A stretch of DNA of 64,000 bases from CAZUMW01 sp964621615 (GCA_964621615.1 CAZUMW010000019.1:1-64000), one strand, 5' to 3'. Shown: positions 43,070 to 52,900, counted from the first letter of the stretch. The notes: a model not told the origin generated them from the letters alone. A program made the numbers and translations.

Positions 43070-45010
43070 ATGAAGCTGCTTGAGCCGGGACGAATCGGCA
43101 CCATGGAGGTTAAAAACCGGATCATTATGGCTGCAATGGGCGTCAGGGGGCTGTGCGACCCGGACGGGGACTGGGGTGACCGCTTTCGTGCCTATTATGA
43201 GGCCCGTGCCAGAGGAGGGGTGGGGCTGATTACAACCGAGATGACCTTCGTGTCGCGTGCGCTTGAGCCGGTCGCGCGGCAGCTTTTTAATATAGAAAAC
43301 GATCGCCACCGTGATTCAATGCGCAGGCTCGCCGATGCGCTTCACTCCCATGGGTGCAGGCTGAGCATTCAGCTGACCGCAGGGTTCGGGCGCGTGGTGC
43401 CTGCGGCCGTTATCGATGAGCGCGAGCCGCCGGTGTCGGCATCTGAAAACCCGAACTTCTATGTGCCGGATTTCCCGGAGTACAGTTCCCGCGCGCTTAC
43501 CGCTGAGGAGGCTGCGGCACTGGCAGAGTCGTTCGGATACGCGGCCCGCCGCTGCCGCGAGGCAGGCGCCGACTGCGTTGAGCTTCACGGCCACGAGGGA
43601 TATCTGATGGATCAGTTTATGACCGCCCTGTGGAACCGCCGCACGGACCGCTACGGCGGCTCGCGTGAAAAACGGCTTACCTTTGTAAAAGAGGCGATGG
43701 AAGCGATACGGCGGGAAGCGGGCGAAGACTTTCCCGTCATCTTCCGGTACGGCGTGACGCACTATCTTGAGGGCGGCCGCGATATTGAGGAGGGAATCTG
43801 GATCGCCGGCGAGCTCGAAAAAATGGGCGCAAGCGCCCTGCATGTTGATGCAGGCTGCTATGAAACCGGGTGGTGGCCCCACCCGCCGCAGTATCAGCCG
43901 CCGGCATGTCTGGCAGAGCTGGCCGAGCGGGTAAAAAAAGCCGTGGCGATACCGGTGATCGCTGTGGGGCGGTTGCACTATCCTGACGTGGCCGAGCAGG
44001 TCCTTCAAAGCGCCAAAGCCGACTTTGTTGCTATCGGCAGGGGGCTTCTCTCAGAGCCGGACTGGGTTAATAAAGTAGCAAGCGACCGCAGCAACGAGAT
44101 TATGCCCTGCCTGGGCTGTCATGAGGGGTGCCTGTGGCAGATGATCGCCGGCGAGCCGACCAGCTGCGCGCTGCGCCCGCTGACCGGGCATGAAACCCAA
44201 TGGATGCTGACGCCGATAACAGGAAAGCGGTCCCTGCTGGTTGTCGGAGGCGGGCCGGCCGGCATCGAGGCTGCCCGGGCAGGTGCTGAGCGGGGCTTTG
44301 ACGTCACGTTGTGGGAAGCGGGAAAACGCCTGGGCGGCAATCTCCGGCCCGCATCGGTGCCGCCGTTCAAGCGGGACATCGCAGCCTATCTTTCCTATCT
44401 TGAAGGTCTGGTAGACCGCCTTGGAATACAGGTGGTGTACGGCAAGCGGGCTGCGCCTGAGGATGTCCGCGCATGCGGTGCCGATCATGTCGTGGTCGCA
44501 ACCGGCGCCCTCATGGAGCCGCTGCCGTTTTACGGCAATAATACGTTCAGCCTGATTGATGTCTTAAGCGGCAGGCAGGCCACCGGTGAAACTATACTTA
44601 TTATGGGAGCAGGGGTTGCCGGATGCGAAACAGCTGCACATTTTGCCCTTCAGGGCAAAAAGGTTATTTTGTGCGCCCGGGCCGATGATGATGCGCTGGA
44701 CACGGATATGGTTGATATGCATAACCGCTCGATGCTGCTGCGAATGGTTCGGCACCCTAATATAAGCATATACAGAGGAACGATACCTGTCCGGCTTGAG
44801 CAGGGCGGCGTTATTGCAAAGAGGCAGTACAGCAGCATATATCTTGCAGCGGACAGCCTTGTTTTTGCCGGGCGCATGTTTCCGGACAGCGGACTGGCAG
44901 AGGCGCTCAAAGATATGGAAAATGTAACGGCAGTGGGTGACTGCAAAGCGCCGGGCACCATTATGGATGCCGTATGGAGCGCCTTTGAGACGATTCGAAC
45001 TTTGCCATAA
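43070..45010 (+). CDS. Fe-S flavoprotein of the 2,4-dienoyl-CoA reductase / old yellow enzyme family
   Basis: A 646-residue oxidoreductase. Residues 1-340 are an FMN TIM barrel with HGHEGYL (173-179) and RTDRYGGS (191-198). A 4Fe-4S site uses Cys347, Cys350, Cys354 and Cys366. The rest carries FAD (VVGGGPAGIEAAR, ~391-403) and NAD(P) (IMGAGVAGCETA, ~510) binding domains. The family reduces conjugated C=C bonds of dienoyl-CoA, enones, bile acids and, in gut bacteria, bilirubin (BilR). All cofactor motifs look intact. A purine-rich GGAGAG precedes the ATG. In this setting it is the strongest candidate for a central reductase of the cluster; the substrate is unknown. Confidence 0.88.
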   Translation: MKLLEPGRIGTMEVKNRIIMAAMGVRGLCDPDGDWGDRFRAYYEARARGGVGLITTEMTFVSRALEPVARQLFNIENDRHRDSMRRLADALHSHGCRLSIQLTAGFGRVVPAAVIDEREPPVSASENPNFYVPDFPEYSSRALTAEEAAALAESFGYAARRCREAGADCVELHGHEGYLMDQFMTALWNRRTDRYGGSREKRLTFVKEAMEAIRREAGEDFPVIFRYGVTHYLEGGRDIEEGIWIAGELEKMGASALHVDAGCYETGWWPHPPQYQPPACLAELAERVKKAVAIPVIAVGRLHYPDVAEQVLQSAKADFVAIGRGLLSEPDWVNKVASDRSNEIMPCLGCHEGCLWQMIAGEPTSCALRPLTGHETQWMLTPITGKRSLLVVGGGPAGIEAARAGAERGFDVTLWEAGKRLGGNLRPASVPPFKRDIAAYLSYLEGLVDRLGIQVVYGKRAAPEDVRACGADHVVVATGALMEPLPFYGNNTFSLIDVLSGRQATGETILIMGAGVAGCETAAHFALQGKKVILCARADDDALDTDMVDMHNRSMLLRMVRHPNISIYRGTIPVRLEQGGVIAKRQYSSIYLAADSLVFAGRMFPDSGLAEALKDMENVTAVGDCKAPGTIMDAVWSAFETIRTLP

Positions 45011-45162
45011 CGGTCATGACGGCAAAAGACCTTCTATGCCTGTGATGAAAATAACCGTATTGAAGCTCCACAAAAAGTCGTGCAGAAATCCCAAGAGCAT
45101 CTCATGTCATGCAGCGTTACCGCATGAAAAGTGAATGCAATATACCCGAAAAGGGGAGGTCA

Positions 45163-46755
45163 ATGGCTGAAAAAATGATACCACGGGCGGCAGCGTTTGC
45201 CGCTGCAGCGCTGGCAGCACTGATTATTGCCGACTGCCGAAGCGCATGCGCGTCGAGCAAATTTATGGACGGCAGGCTGGTGATCAGCGGCTTTGTGAAA
45301 GAAACGGCGTTTATCCGCACGGCATATCTAGACCGGGAAAAATATTATCACGACTCGAACCTCGATTTTCTTCAGACGTCTGCGCTGTTTGAAACGCTGT
45401 ATACCCTGAAGGATGATTATGACTTTCAGGTGCGGGTGTTTGGAGGGCTGAAGGGCTGGTGGCAAAAGGCGCACTATCTGGATGATGATTATCACGACAG
45501 CATTCCCACTCGCGATCGCAGGGAGTGGGTGCGCCCCCGGCGCTTTATAGACGACTGTATTACCGAGGCCTATCTTGAGGTTATCAGGGGGCCGCTGCAG
45601 ATCAGGGTCGGAAAGCAGATTGTTACCTGGGGGCAGCTGAATCTCGAGCGGTTTGCCGATGTGGTGAATCCCACCGACTTCCGCAGGGGCTACCCGGGCG
45701 TTAACAGCTGGGAGGAGGTAAAGCAGGGAATCTGGATGATCAGGATGCTGTATCAGACGATGCTTCCGGGAAATCTGCTGTTTGAAACAATAATTAACCC
45801 CGGTGACTTTAAAAACATACTCCTGCAGGTCGAAGCTGCGCAGCCCGGCAGCCTGGCCTATACCAACCGCTTTTTCGACCCCGAGCATCAGCGCTTCGGC
45901 ATCTACCACTGGCAGCGCGACAAGTGGAATCATGACGCGCCCGGCTGGAACATGAAGGACAACTGGGAGCTCGGGTTCCGTGTGCGGGGTCACGTGAGGG
46001 GTATTGACTGGACGCTTTTGTATTGGAATGCGCGGGATGACGGACCGGTTGCGCACCCGGACCGGATAGGTGAATATACGCTGTCATACATATTTTCAGG
46101 CATAAGGACAGCCATGCGGCAGCAGTGGGTTCCCCCCTCATCCATGAGCGAGCGGGTATATTATTACAAGCGCTATACAACCATCGGCGGAACCGCCCAG
46201 TACTACTCGCAGCTGCTGTGGGATACCGTCTGGCGGCTGGAGTGGTTTTATGAGATTAACCGCCCCATGAACAAGGCAGCCGGCGGTGACCAGGCCGGGA
46301 TATACGGGTGGACCCGGCGCAATGTGCTCGGCATTGCACTGCAGGCCAACAAAAATCTGTATATCCCCGGGTTTACCAACACCGTTCTGGCGAACAACGC
46401 AATGCTTGAGCTCTCGGTGAGCTACGGATGGACGAAAATATTCAATCATGACCGCGATCTGGTAACCAGCGACCGGGGATTCTACTACAAATCGAGCGTG
46501 CACGATGTGATCACCTGTTTTATGCGGCAGAGCCTGTGTCAGGGCAAGTTCATGTTTGTGTTTGTCGGAAACTATTATCTGCGAACAAACAAATGGCAGG
46601 CGATTCCGACGATGAGCTATATATTTCCGGGCGCGCACTGGCGCTTTGATTTCGGGTTTGCCGCTCACGGGGGGGCAAACAGAGAGTATGCGGAAAGCTA
46701 TTATTCTTCGCCGTCACGGGACAGGATTATACTGCGGCTGCGTTATGAGTTCTGA
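45163..46755 (+). CDS. DUF1302-type outer-membrane beta-barrel protein
   Basis: A 530-residue exported protein with a signal segment (AAAFAAAALAALIIADCRSACA). The mature protein is rich in alternating aromatic strands (GGLKGWWQKAHYL, IRVGKQIVTWGQLNLERFAD, DNWELGFRVRGH) and ends in YEF, typical of outer-membrane barrels. QIVTWGQ and DVVNPTDFRRG are the DUF1302 signature. DUF1302 proteins travel with DUF1329 and MMPL transporters and are thought to move hydrophobic compounds. GGGGAGG precedes ATG 45163; the earlier in-frame ATG at 45109 lacks such a site. It begins the envelope half of the cluster. Confidence 0.82.
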   Translation: MAEKMIPRAAAFAAAALAALIIADCRSACASSKFMDGRLVISGFVKETAFIRTAYLDREKYYHDSNLDFLQTSALFETLYTLKDDYDFQVRVFGGLKGWWQKAHYLDDDYHDSIPTRDRREWVRPRRFIDDCITEAYLEVIRGPLQIRVGKQIVTWGQLNLERFADVVNPTDFRRGYPGVNSWEEVKQGIWMIRMLYQTMLPGNLLFETIINPGDFKNILLQVEAAQPGSLAYTNRFFDPEHQRFGIYHWQRDKWNHDAPGWNMKDNWELGFRVRGHVRGIDWTLLYWNARDDGPVAHPDRIGEYTLSYIFSGIRTAMRQQWVPPSSMSERVYYYKRYTTIGGTAQYYSQLLWDTVWRLEWFYEINRPMNKAAGGDQAGIYGWTRRNVLGIALQANKNLYIPGFTNTVLANNAMLELSVSYGWTKIFNHDRDLVTSDRGFYYKSSVHDVITCFMRQSLCQGKFMFVFVGNYYLRTNKWQAIPTMSYIFPGAHWRFDFGFAAHGGANREYAESYYSSPSRDRIILRLRYEF

Positions 46756-47024
46756 AAAAAACTGGTGGTTTCTTAAAAAACAAATTTATGGTGCGTGCGG
46801 CATGCTCATGGAAATAAAAAGCACAAAAGGAAGTCGGAATTCAGGAGTCAGAAATCAGAGTGCTGAAAATGTCATGCTGTGGTAATCCCGCATGTGTTAT
46901 TGCGAGCAAAGATAAGCAATGGGTTGTTTTGTAAGGAATTAACAAAGACGAGCTTGCTTCGTCCCTGCACTCCTCCCGGAGAGGGGGCATTTGTAAACAA
47001 AGAGCATATGAGAGGAGCAGTATT

Positions 47025-48308
47025 ATGATCGGGTATGCAGTCAAAACAATCGTCCTGGCGGCGGCAGCATTCCTCACTGTTTTTGCGGCGGCACACAGCA
47101 CGAGGGCTGCCGAAGCCCAGCAGTTTCTGTCCGCCTATACGCCTGAGGAGCTCGCCGGGGTCAGAGCATGGGAGAAAAGCTGGGCAGGAAAAAAAATCGA
47201 TAAAACCAATATTGACGGGGTGGCTGAATTTTTCCCCGAATCGTGGGTGACGATTTTCAAAAACCCCCGGAAATGGGGAACTCCTGAGGGAAAGCAGCTG
47301 TATTTATATATTGAGCCCTACGAAAAAATCAAAGAGACAGCCGGAATGATCGCTGCCACCAGAAAATATGCCCCGATGGTCAAAACAGACGAAAGCGGAC
47401 ACATAATCAACACCGCAGAGCTTGCAGGCTTCCCGTTTCCTGATCCCAAAACAGGCCTCGAGGTCGCCTACAACATGGAGTTTCAGAACAGGGGCGACAC
47501 CTATGCGATGAACTGGTATGCCCCGGTGATAGACCCCAGAGCGCACACTGACCGCCTGGCTGATCAGGATTGGAAGGAGATGTATTTTATTCACCGGACC
47601 GAGCTCGATCCGCTGCCCGCCTATGACAAAAAACACAACCCGAAAGGCTATCACAAGGGACAGCTGCTCGACTTCAACAAGCCGCCGGAAATGAGCGGCA
47701 GCCGCATGATTGCCATGAAGTTCATCGATGAGTCAAAAGAGTATGAGTCATATCTGTATTACGCACAATTCAGGCGCATAAAGCGCCTGTCCCAGGCTGA
47801 GCGCACCAATGCGATTGACGGCACCGATATGATCTACGATGACGGCAACATGTGGGACAGCTATCTGAGCAGGTCCTCCTTCACGCTTACCGGACGAAAG
47901 GATATGCTTCTTGCACGCGATCAGGACATGGACAGCACTTCCCGCGTTGCCGGGCAGGCTGTTGCCAGCGGGTATTCGTTTCAGCGGTGCAAAACCTATG
48001 TGGTTGAGGTGCGCAGCGACGATCCTGACTATCTGTACAGCAAGCGGATATGGTATGTCGATCCGGAAACGTACTGGATTCACTGGCAGGAGTGCTATGA
48101 CCAGCTGGGCAGGTTCTGGAAATTATATATGCAGCCGACGCAGAACATAAAGACCGATACGGGAGAAACGAAAAATTTCATGATCGGATTTTCCTATAAT
48201 GACGTGCAGCGGCGTCATTCGGGCCACACCGATATAACGGTTAAGGGCATCAGCATTAATATCGGCCCCCGGATATTTCTGCTCAGCAATCTGCAGAGAA
48301 GCTACTAA
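47025..48308 (+). CDS. DUF1329 periplasmic/outer-membrane-associated protein
   Basis: A 427-residue protein with a signal peptide (IVLAAAAFLTVFAAAHSTRA). The DUF1329 region is marked by LTGRKDMLLARDQD-like text, the basic-aromatic RRIKRLSQAERTNAIDGTDM and RIWYVDPETYWIHW. The family has a LolA-like lipid-binding fold and is almost always beside DUF1302 proteins. It probably carries a hydrophobic molecule across the periplasm. GAGGAG precedes the ATG. The stop is followed at once by a repeat also present at 40180. Confidence 0.82.
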   Translation: MIGYAVKTIVLAAAAFLTVFAAAHSTRAAEAQQFLSAYTPEELAGVRAWEKSWAGKKIDKTNIDGVAEFFPESWVTIFKNPRKWGTPEGKQLYLYIEPYEKIKETAGMIAATRKYAPMVKTDESGHIINTAELAGFPFPDPKTGLEVAYNMEFQNRGDTYAMNWYAPVIDPRAHTDRLADQDWKEMYFIHRTELDPLPAYDKKHNPKGYHKGQLLDFNKPPEMSGSRMIAMKFIDESKEYESYLYYAQFRRIKRLSQAERTNAIDGTDMIYDDGNMWDSYLSRSSFTLTGRKDMLLARDQDMDSTSRVAGQAVASGYSFQRCKTYVVEVRSDDPDYLYSKRIWYVDPETYWIHWQECYDQLGRFWKLYMQPTQNIKTDTGETKNFMIGFSYNDVQRRHSGHTDITVKGISINIGPRIFLLSNLQRSY

Positions 48309-48309
48309 T

Positions 48310-48335
48310 CCGCTCAAAGTCATGATGCTGCCTGT
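48310..48335. repeat. Second copy of a 26-bp repeat (first copy 40180-40205)
   Basis: CCGCTCAAAG is followed by ATGATG and TGCCTGT; 23 of 26 positions agree with 40180-40205. It starts right after the stop of the DUF1329 gene. Here the opposite arm of the inverted repeat was not found, so it is a solo half-element. Confidence 0.45.
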
Positions 48336-48493
48336 TTGATAAAAAAGTATACGGGAAGAATCGATCACGATTACGACCACGACAACGATTGCGTTTATTT
48401 TTGCAGGGCTGACAAAGCGACAGCGTGTCCGCCTGTAAGCTTCAAAACGACAGTACAGGGCTGTGGTTTCACCCAACGCCCTGGAGTGGTGAC

Positions 48494-49603
48494 ATGACGG
48501 TAAGCTTTGTGTTTGAAATGCGTATATTTCAGATATTCATGGCGGGGGTGGCGGCAGCGGCGCTTCTGATGTGTGTGTCCGGATGCGGCAGATCAGAGCG
48601 GACGATGGATGCGCCTGCAATAAAAAAAATCACCCGGGAAAATGTGCACGGTGTATTTGCAGCCGATGATGACCATATCTGGATAACCGGCAATTACGGC
48701 ACCATCTACTGCTCCCGCGACGGGGGAAGCTCCTGGACTGAGCAGGAGTCCGGCGTTGAGGAAGGCATACTGGTCGACGGGCAGTTTCTTGACAGCCGGA
48801 CAGGCTGGGTTGTGGGCCTGTACGGGACAGTGCTTCACACATCCGACGGCGGCAATACCTGGAAGCGCCAGAAGACCGGGACAGAGCGTCATCTGTTTGA
48901 TCTGTCCTTTACCGATCTCCGCTGCGGGTGGGCTGTCGGAGAGTGGGGGACAGTTATGCACACCACCGATGGCGGACAGAGCTGGAAGCCGCAGCGCCGG
49001 GAAATCGATCGCACATTTAACAATGTTGTTTTTGTAGACAATCAAACGGGCTGGATAGTCGGGGAGCGCGGCATTATTCTGCATACCTCGGACGGCGGCT
49101 GCTCCTGGCAGCGACAGGTGCCGGAGCTGTTTGAGAGGGATTCCTTTGAAGAGATGCTTAAAAACCCGCCGCCCTCTTTATACGGCGCAGCCTTTACCGA
49201 CAGCCGTCACGGGTGGGCCTGCGGCATCGGGGGTACGGTTATAAGAACAACCGACGGCGGTGAGCGCTGGGAGCCGCAGCCCGCTTCGACCGATATGACC
49301 CTTTATACCGTTTTTATCAGGTGGGGGCGAGGCTGGATCGTCGGTGATAAAGGAACCTATCTGATCTCTGCTGACGGCGGAGCCAGCTGGGAGCTTCGGG
49401 ACGGCGCCATTGCATCACGAAAGCCGCTGGGGGGCATTTTTTTCAGCAGCCCGGACAAGGGGTGGGCGGTTGGGGCTGCCGGGACGGTGGTGCACACCAC
49501 CGACGGCGGAGCGAGCTGGGAGTTTCGCTCAGGCATTTCATATGAAATGGAATTTTTCCAGATGCCCGAGGCGCTGGAGTTCAAAGGGCGGGTGTTTGAA
49601 TAA
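48494..49603 (+). CDS. Ycf48/HCF136-like BNR-repeat lipoprotein
   Basis: A 369-residue lipoprotein (signal with lipobox VSGC). The mature part is a seven-bladed-type propeller, with the repeated unit TGWVVGLYGTVLHTSDGG and variants ending TTDGGxSW at least six times. The family name comes from a photosystem II assembly factor, but non-photosynthetic relatives are linked to DUF1302/DUF1329/MMPL clusters, and this one sits in exactly that position. It may be an assembly or adaptor protein at the envelope. ATG 48494 gives a good signal peptide; the frame upstream to 48425 is not needed. The transporter starts 75 nt later. Confidence 0.82.
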   Translation: MTVSFVFEMRIFQIFMAGVAAAALLMCVSGCGRSERTMDAPAIKKITRENVHGVFAADDDHIWITGNYGTIYCSRDGGSSWTEQESGVEEGILVDGQFLDSRTGWVVGLYGTVLHTSDGGNTWKRQKTGTERHLFDLSFTDLRCGWAVGEWGTVMHTTDGGQSWKPQRREIDRTFNNVVFVDNQTGWIVGERGIILHTSDGGCSWQRQVPELFERDSFEEMLKNPPPSLYGAAFTDSRHGWACGIGGTVIRTTDGGERWEPQPASTDMTLYTVFIRWGRGWIVGDKGTYLISADGGASWELRDGAIASRKPLGGIFFSSPDKGWAVGAAGTVVHTTDGGASWEFRSGISYEMEFFQMPEALEFKGRVFE

Positions 49604-49678
49604 TAACCATGGGTAACCCCCCACCTTTACCGCAGGTTATGAATAACGATTTTCGCCGGAAAGGATATTTGTGCCCGT

Positions 49679-52162
49679 ATGAAGCGCTTTGCAGCATTTA
49701 TTATTGAAAAGCGCCTGCCGATTCTCATCGGCATTATTGCGCTGACCGGGTTTTTCCTGTACGAAGCGGTAACGGGGCTGACGGTTAAAACGGTATTTTC
49801 GGATCTGCTGCCCCGCAACCATGCCTATGTACACGTGCACGATGAAATCAGAAACACGTTCGGCGGCGCAAACCAGGTCTATATTATGGTGCAGGTACGC
49901 GACCGTGAAGACGGCGGTGCCTATGATGATATTTTTAACACTGAAACCCTGAATGTTGTGCGAGACATTTCGCGCGACCTGCTGCGTTTTCATGCGGTTG
50001 ACCGCTATAAAATCATGTCCCTTGCCAGCAATAAGGTGAAGCATGTCACAATGAGCGCGGCCGGTATTGCGATAAAGCCTATGATGTATCCGCGGGTTCC
50101 GGAAACAAAGCAGGGCCTTCAAGAGCTGCGGCGCAATGTGTACGGGAGCCCCATGTGCTACCCGGGAATCGTATCCCTTGACAGCAGAAAAACCCTCATA
50201 ACCGTCGATTTTTTTGAGGACGAGATCGATTACCGGACAACGTTTAAAGAGCTCCGGGCGCTGCGGGAAAAATATGAAGATAAAAACCATATTATCGCGA
50301 TTGCCGGCGAGCCCATGCATCTTGGCTATATTGACAGCTATATAGGAGACGTGCTCAAAATACTCGCCTGGACGGCTGCGGCAATGATGGCGATGTTTTT
50401 TCTGTATTTCCGCTCCAAGCGCGGCATGCTGCTGCCCGTTGCCGCGGCTGCGGTCAGCGCAATCTGGGGCCTTGGCTTTATGGGGCTGCTGGGGTTCAAC
50501 CTGGACCCCCTGGTGCTGGTGTTTCCCTTTTTGATAGCGGCAATGGCCGCCTCCCATTCCGTGCAGGTGATAAAGCGCTATGCCGAGGAGGCAGCCGGAT
50601 GCGGTGAGGTAAAGGAGGCGTGCCGGCGGGTGATCGAGCACCTGTTTTTCCCCGGGTTTGCCGGCATCGTTACGGACGCAACCGGCATTATCGTCATAGC
50701 GCTGACGCCGATTCCTATCCTGCAGAAGATCTGCCTGTCATGCGCTTTCTGGGCGATTGCCACCGTGATCATTGCCATGGTGCTGGTGCCGATTATGCTT
50801 TCCTACATGCCGATCAGGCCTGCGCCGGAAGGCAGGGGCTTTCTTGACCGGCTGCTGCGCGGGACCGGCAGCTGGATTGTGCGGGGCGGCAAGTATCCGG
50901 TGCTCATCATTTCGCTTTTTCTGCTTGTGTGGGGCAGCAGCTATGTCAATGACATCACTATCGGCAATGCGGTGCCCGGCTCGGAAGTGCTCTGGCCCTG
51001 GCACCGCTACAATGTTGATTCCTTCCGGATAACGTTTGCCATGCCCATGCTCAATCCGCTCTATATTGTGGTGGAGGGCGATGAGCAGCAGTCGATCGCA
51101 CACCCGACCGTTATCCGCGATATTCTTAAATTCTGCCGCTACATGAGCCATACGCCTGACATGCGGGTCATATTTCCCATGTCGGTTCTGTCCTCCATAC
51201 CGGGGCGCAATCAGAAGATGCGCGACAACAGCTATAACTGGCGCTTTGTTCCGAACTACGAGCAGCAGCTCATGCTGATCTACCGCAACATTATCGATTC
51301 GGCAGGGCCGGGCTCCTGGGACCGGTTCATCGATCAGAACGACCGAAAAACAAATGTTATCATTTACTGCCGTGACAAAACCGCAGAAACCATCGACATC
51401 GTCATCGACCGGGTGAATGACTACATACGCACCGAATCGCTTTTCGGCAAGCGCACCAAGGATGTTGAGCGGCACGGGTTTGACAAATTCATATACTGGG
51501 TTGACGGCTTTTTCAGAGAAAAAGAGCCGCCGATTCCTGAAAAGCCGCCCGTAGAGGGCGCTCCCCGGGTCTATTACCGCCTTGCGGGAGGCGCTGTCGG
51601 CGTGCAGGCTGCAATAAACGAGGCGCTGACCCTGTATCAGATCTGGACGTTTATTCTGGCGCTCGGGGCGGTATTCATTTTGAGCGCCGCTATTTTTAAA
51701 TCGCTGCTCGCGGGGGTCATGATCACGGTGCCGCTTATTTTGTCAAATGTGCTTGCCTTTGCGTTTATGGTCCTTAACCCCGGCTCCCCGCTGCCGCTTA
51801 CCACGGCAACGCTTCCGGTATCAGCCGTGGGCATCGGGCTGGGGGTCGATTACGGGATATATCTGGTCAGCCGTATTGTCGAGGAGTACCGCAGGGCGGG
51901 AGATCTCGAGGCTGCGGTCAGCGAGGCCCTGGGCACAACGGGGAAAGCGATTGTGTTTATCGCAACCACCCTTGTGTGCGGCATTGTGTTCTGGTTTCTT
52001 TCAAAAATGATGTTTCAGGCCCTTATGGGGCTGCTGCTTGCCATCATCCTGCTGTTTAACATGCTGGGTGCGCTGCTTATCATTCCCAGCTTTATCGCGA
52101 TATGTAAGCCGGCGTTTATATTCGGGCAACAGCCTGCAACGAACAGACAGGAGGGCTCATGA
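49679..52162 (+). CDS. MMPL/RND-family transporter
   Basis: An 827-residue inner-membrane protein with the RND layout: helix 1 (LPILIGIIALTGFFLY), a periplasmic domain (~35-225), a cluster of helices (to ~400), a second periplasmic domain (~430-650) and a last helix cluster with VGIGLGVDYGIYLVSR, the MMPL/SSD signature with the Asp-Tyr proton relay. Such transporters export lipids, hopanoids or other hydrophobic compounds using the proton gradient. With DUF1302, DUF1329 and the Ycf48-like protein it should form a trans-envelope route. Its stop overlaps the next gene by 4 nt. Confidence 0.88.
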   Translation: MKRFAAFIIEKRLPILIGIIALTGFFLYEAVTGLTVKTVFSDLLPRNHAYVHVHDEIRNTFGGANQVYIMVQVRDREDGGAYDDIFNTETLNVVRDISRDLLRFHAVDRYKIMSLASNKVKHVTMSAAGIAIKPMMYPRVPETKQGLQELRRNVYGSPMCYPGIVSLDSRKTLITVDFFEDEIDYRTTFKELRALREKYEDKNHIIAIAGEPMHLGYIDSYIGDVLKILAWTAAAMMAMFFLYFRSKRGMLLPVAAAAVSAIWGLGFMGLLGFNLDPLVLVFPFLIAAMAASHSVQVIKRYAEEAAGCGEVKEACRRVIEHLFFPGFAGIVTDATGIIVIALTPIPILQKICLSCAFWAIATVIIAMVLVPIMLSYMPIRPAPEGRGFLDRLLRGTGSWIVRGGKYPVLIISLFLLVWGSSYVNDITIGNAVPGSEVLWPWHRYNVDSFRITFAMPMLNPLYIVVEGDEQQSIAHPTVIRDILKFCRYMSHTPDMRVIFPMSVLSSIPGRNQKMRDNSYNWRFVPNYEQQLMLIYRNIIDSAGPGSWDRFIDQNDRKTNVIIYCRDKTAETIDIVIDRVNDYIRTESLFGKRTKDVERHGFDKFIYWVDGFFREKEPPIPEKPPVEGAPRVYYRLAGGAVGVQAAINEALTLYQIWTFILALGAVFILSAAIFKSLLAGVMITVPLILSNVLAFAFMVLNPGSPLPLTTATLPVSAVGIGLGVDYGIYLVSRIVEEYRRAGDLEAAVSEALGTTGKAIVFIATTLVCGIVFWFLSKMMFQALMGLLLAIILLFNMLGALLIIPSFIAICKPAFIFGQQPATNRQEGS

Positions 52163-52455
52163 TGGCTGATATATCACTTCCGGCATACCGGAGCGCCTAT
52201 CGTGAAATTACCGTTCAAGATAACCGGCGCGGCTTTTTGGTGCATCTGGGAGTGTACCTTGGCATGAATACGCTCCTTGTTACCATAAATGTGCTCACCG
52301 ACCCGGAGTCGCTGTGGTGCCTGGGCGCGCTTATCGGCTGGGGAACCGGTGTTGCGGCACATTACATAACGGCGGTTGCAACGATTCGCAAAAAGCTTTC
52401 CGGCATGGAAGCACAGGCTGAAACGCTTGCAAAAGCCCGCTGCGGAAACCAGTGA
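52159..52455 (+). CDS. 2TM domain protein
   Basis: A 98-residue protein with two hydrophobic helices (FLVHLGVYLGMNTLLVTINVL and LWCLGALIGWGTGVAAHYI), the arrangement of the 2TM domain family (HLGVYL, GWGTGVAAH). Function unknown; often found next to signalling or transport genes. It overlaps the transporter by 4 nt (ATGA), so the two are translationally coupled and probably work together in the inner membrane. Confidence 0.75.
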   Translation: MMADISLPAYRSAYREITVQDNRRGFLVHLGVYLGMNTLLVTINVLTDPESLWCLGALIGWGTGVAAHYITAVATIRKKLSGMEAQAETLAKARCGNQ

Positions 52456-52462
52456 CGGTCAT

Positions 52463-52900
52463 ATGGGAAAAAGACTGATATGTATGGCTGCTTTTCTGCT
52501 TGCAGCGTGTCTGGCCCCGCCGCCGCAGGAGCTGCTTGAAATGGTCATCAATGATCCCGACCTTCTTTTGATTGAAGATGGCGTGTATTGCGGGATGTAT
52601 GGTAATATGGCCGATACAGAGCGCCCGGATGCATTTGTGTGCGGGGTGTCGGTTGCAATAGAGGACCATGAATACCGCTCGATAACAGTGCGCGACAATG
52701 AAACGTCACAGCGCATGCTGAACGGGTCAGGAGTGATCGAGCAGCTGACGGATCGAATCCTGGAATGCCAGAGCCTTCACGTTGATGCCGTTTCCGGGGC
52801 AACTGCTACCGGAAACGCGTTTCTCAAAGCGGTCGAGCAGTCGCTTGCCGGGATGCAGGCATTACCGGATAATCTGTTCGGATTGCAGGGCTCCGACTGA
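52463..52900 (+). CDS. FMN-binding domain lipoprotein
   Basis: A 145-residue protein with a lipoprotein-type signal (ICMAAFLLAAC). The motif VDAVSGATAT (~109-118) is the site where FMN is linked to Thr in proteins such as NqrC and RnfG. A single domain of this kind may carry electrons at the outer face of the inner membrane, for example to a periplasmic reductase. It starts 8 nt after the 2TM gene and ends the transport operon. The Ser/Thr attachment residue is intact. Confidence 0.75.
   Translation: MGKRLICMAAFLLAACLAPPPQELLEMVINDPDLLLIEDGVYCGMYGNMADTERPDAFVCGVSVAIEDHEYRSITVRDNETSQRMLNGSGVIEQLTDRILECQSLHVDAVSGATATGNAFLKAVEQSLAGMQALPDNLFGLQGSD

Noticed and set aside
48494..49603. Ycf48/HCF136 similarity as evidence for photosynthesis
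   Set aside because: The same propeller family accompanies DUF1302/DUF1329/MMPL genes in non-phototrophs, and no photosystem or chlorophyll-synthesis genes are in the window.
49637..50641. A 334-codon open frame opposite the MMPL transporter
   Set aside because: The opposite strand encodes a clear RND transporter; the - frame reads as His/Arg-rich antisense sequence.
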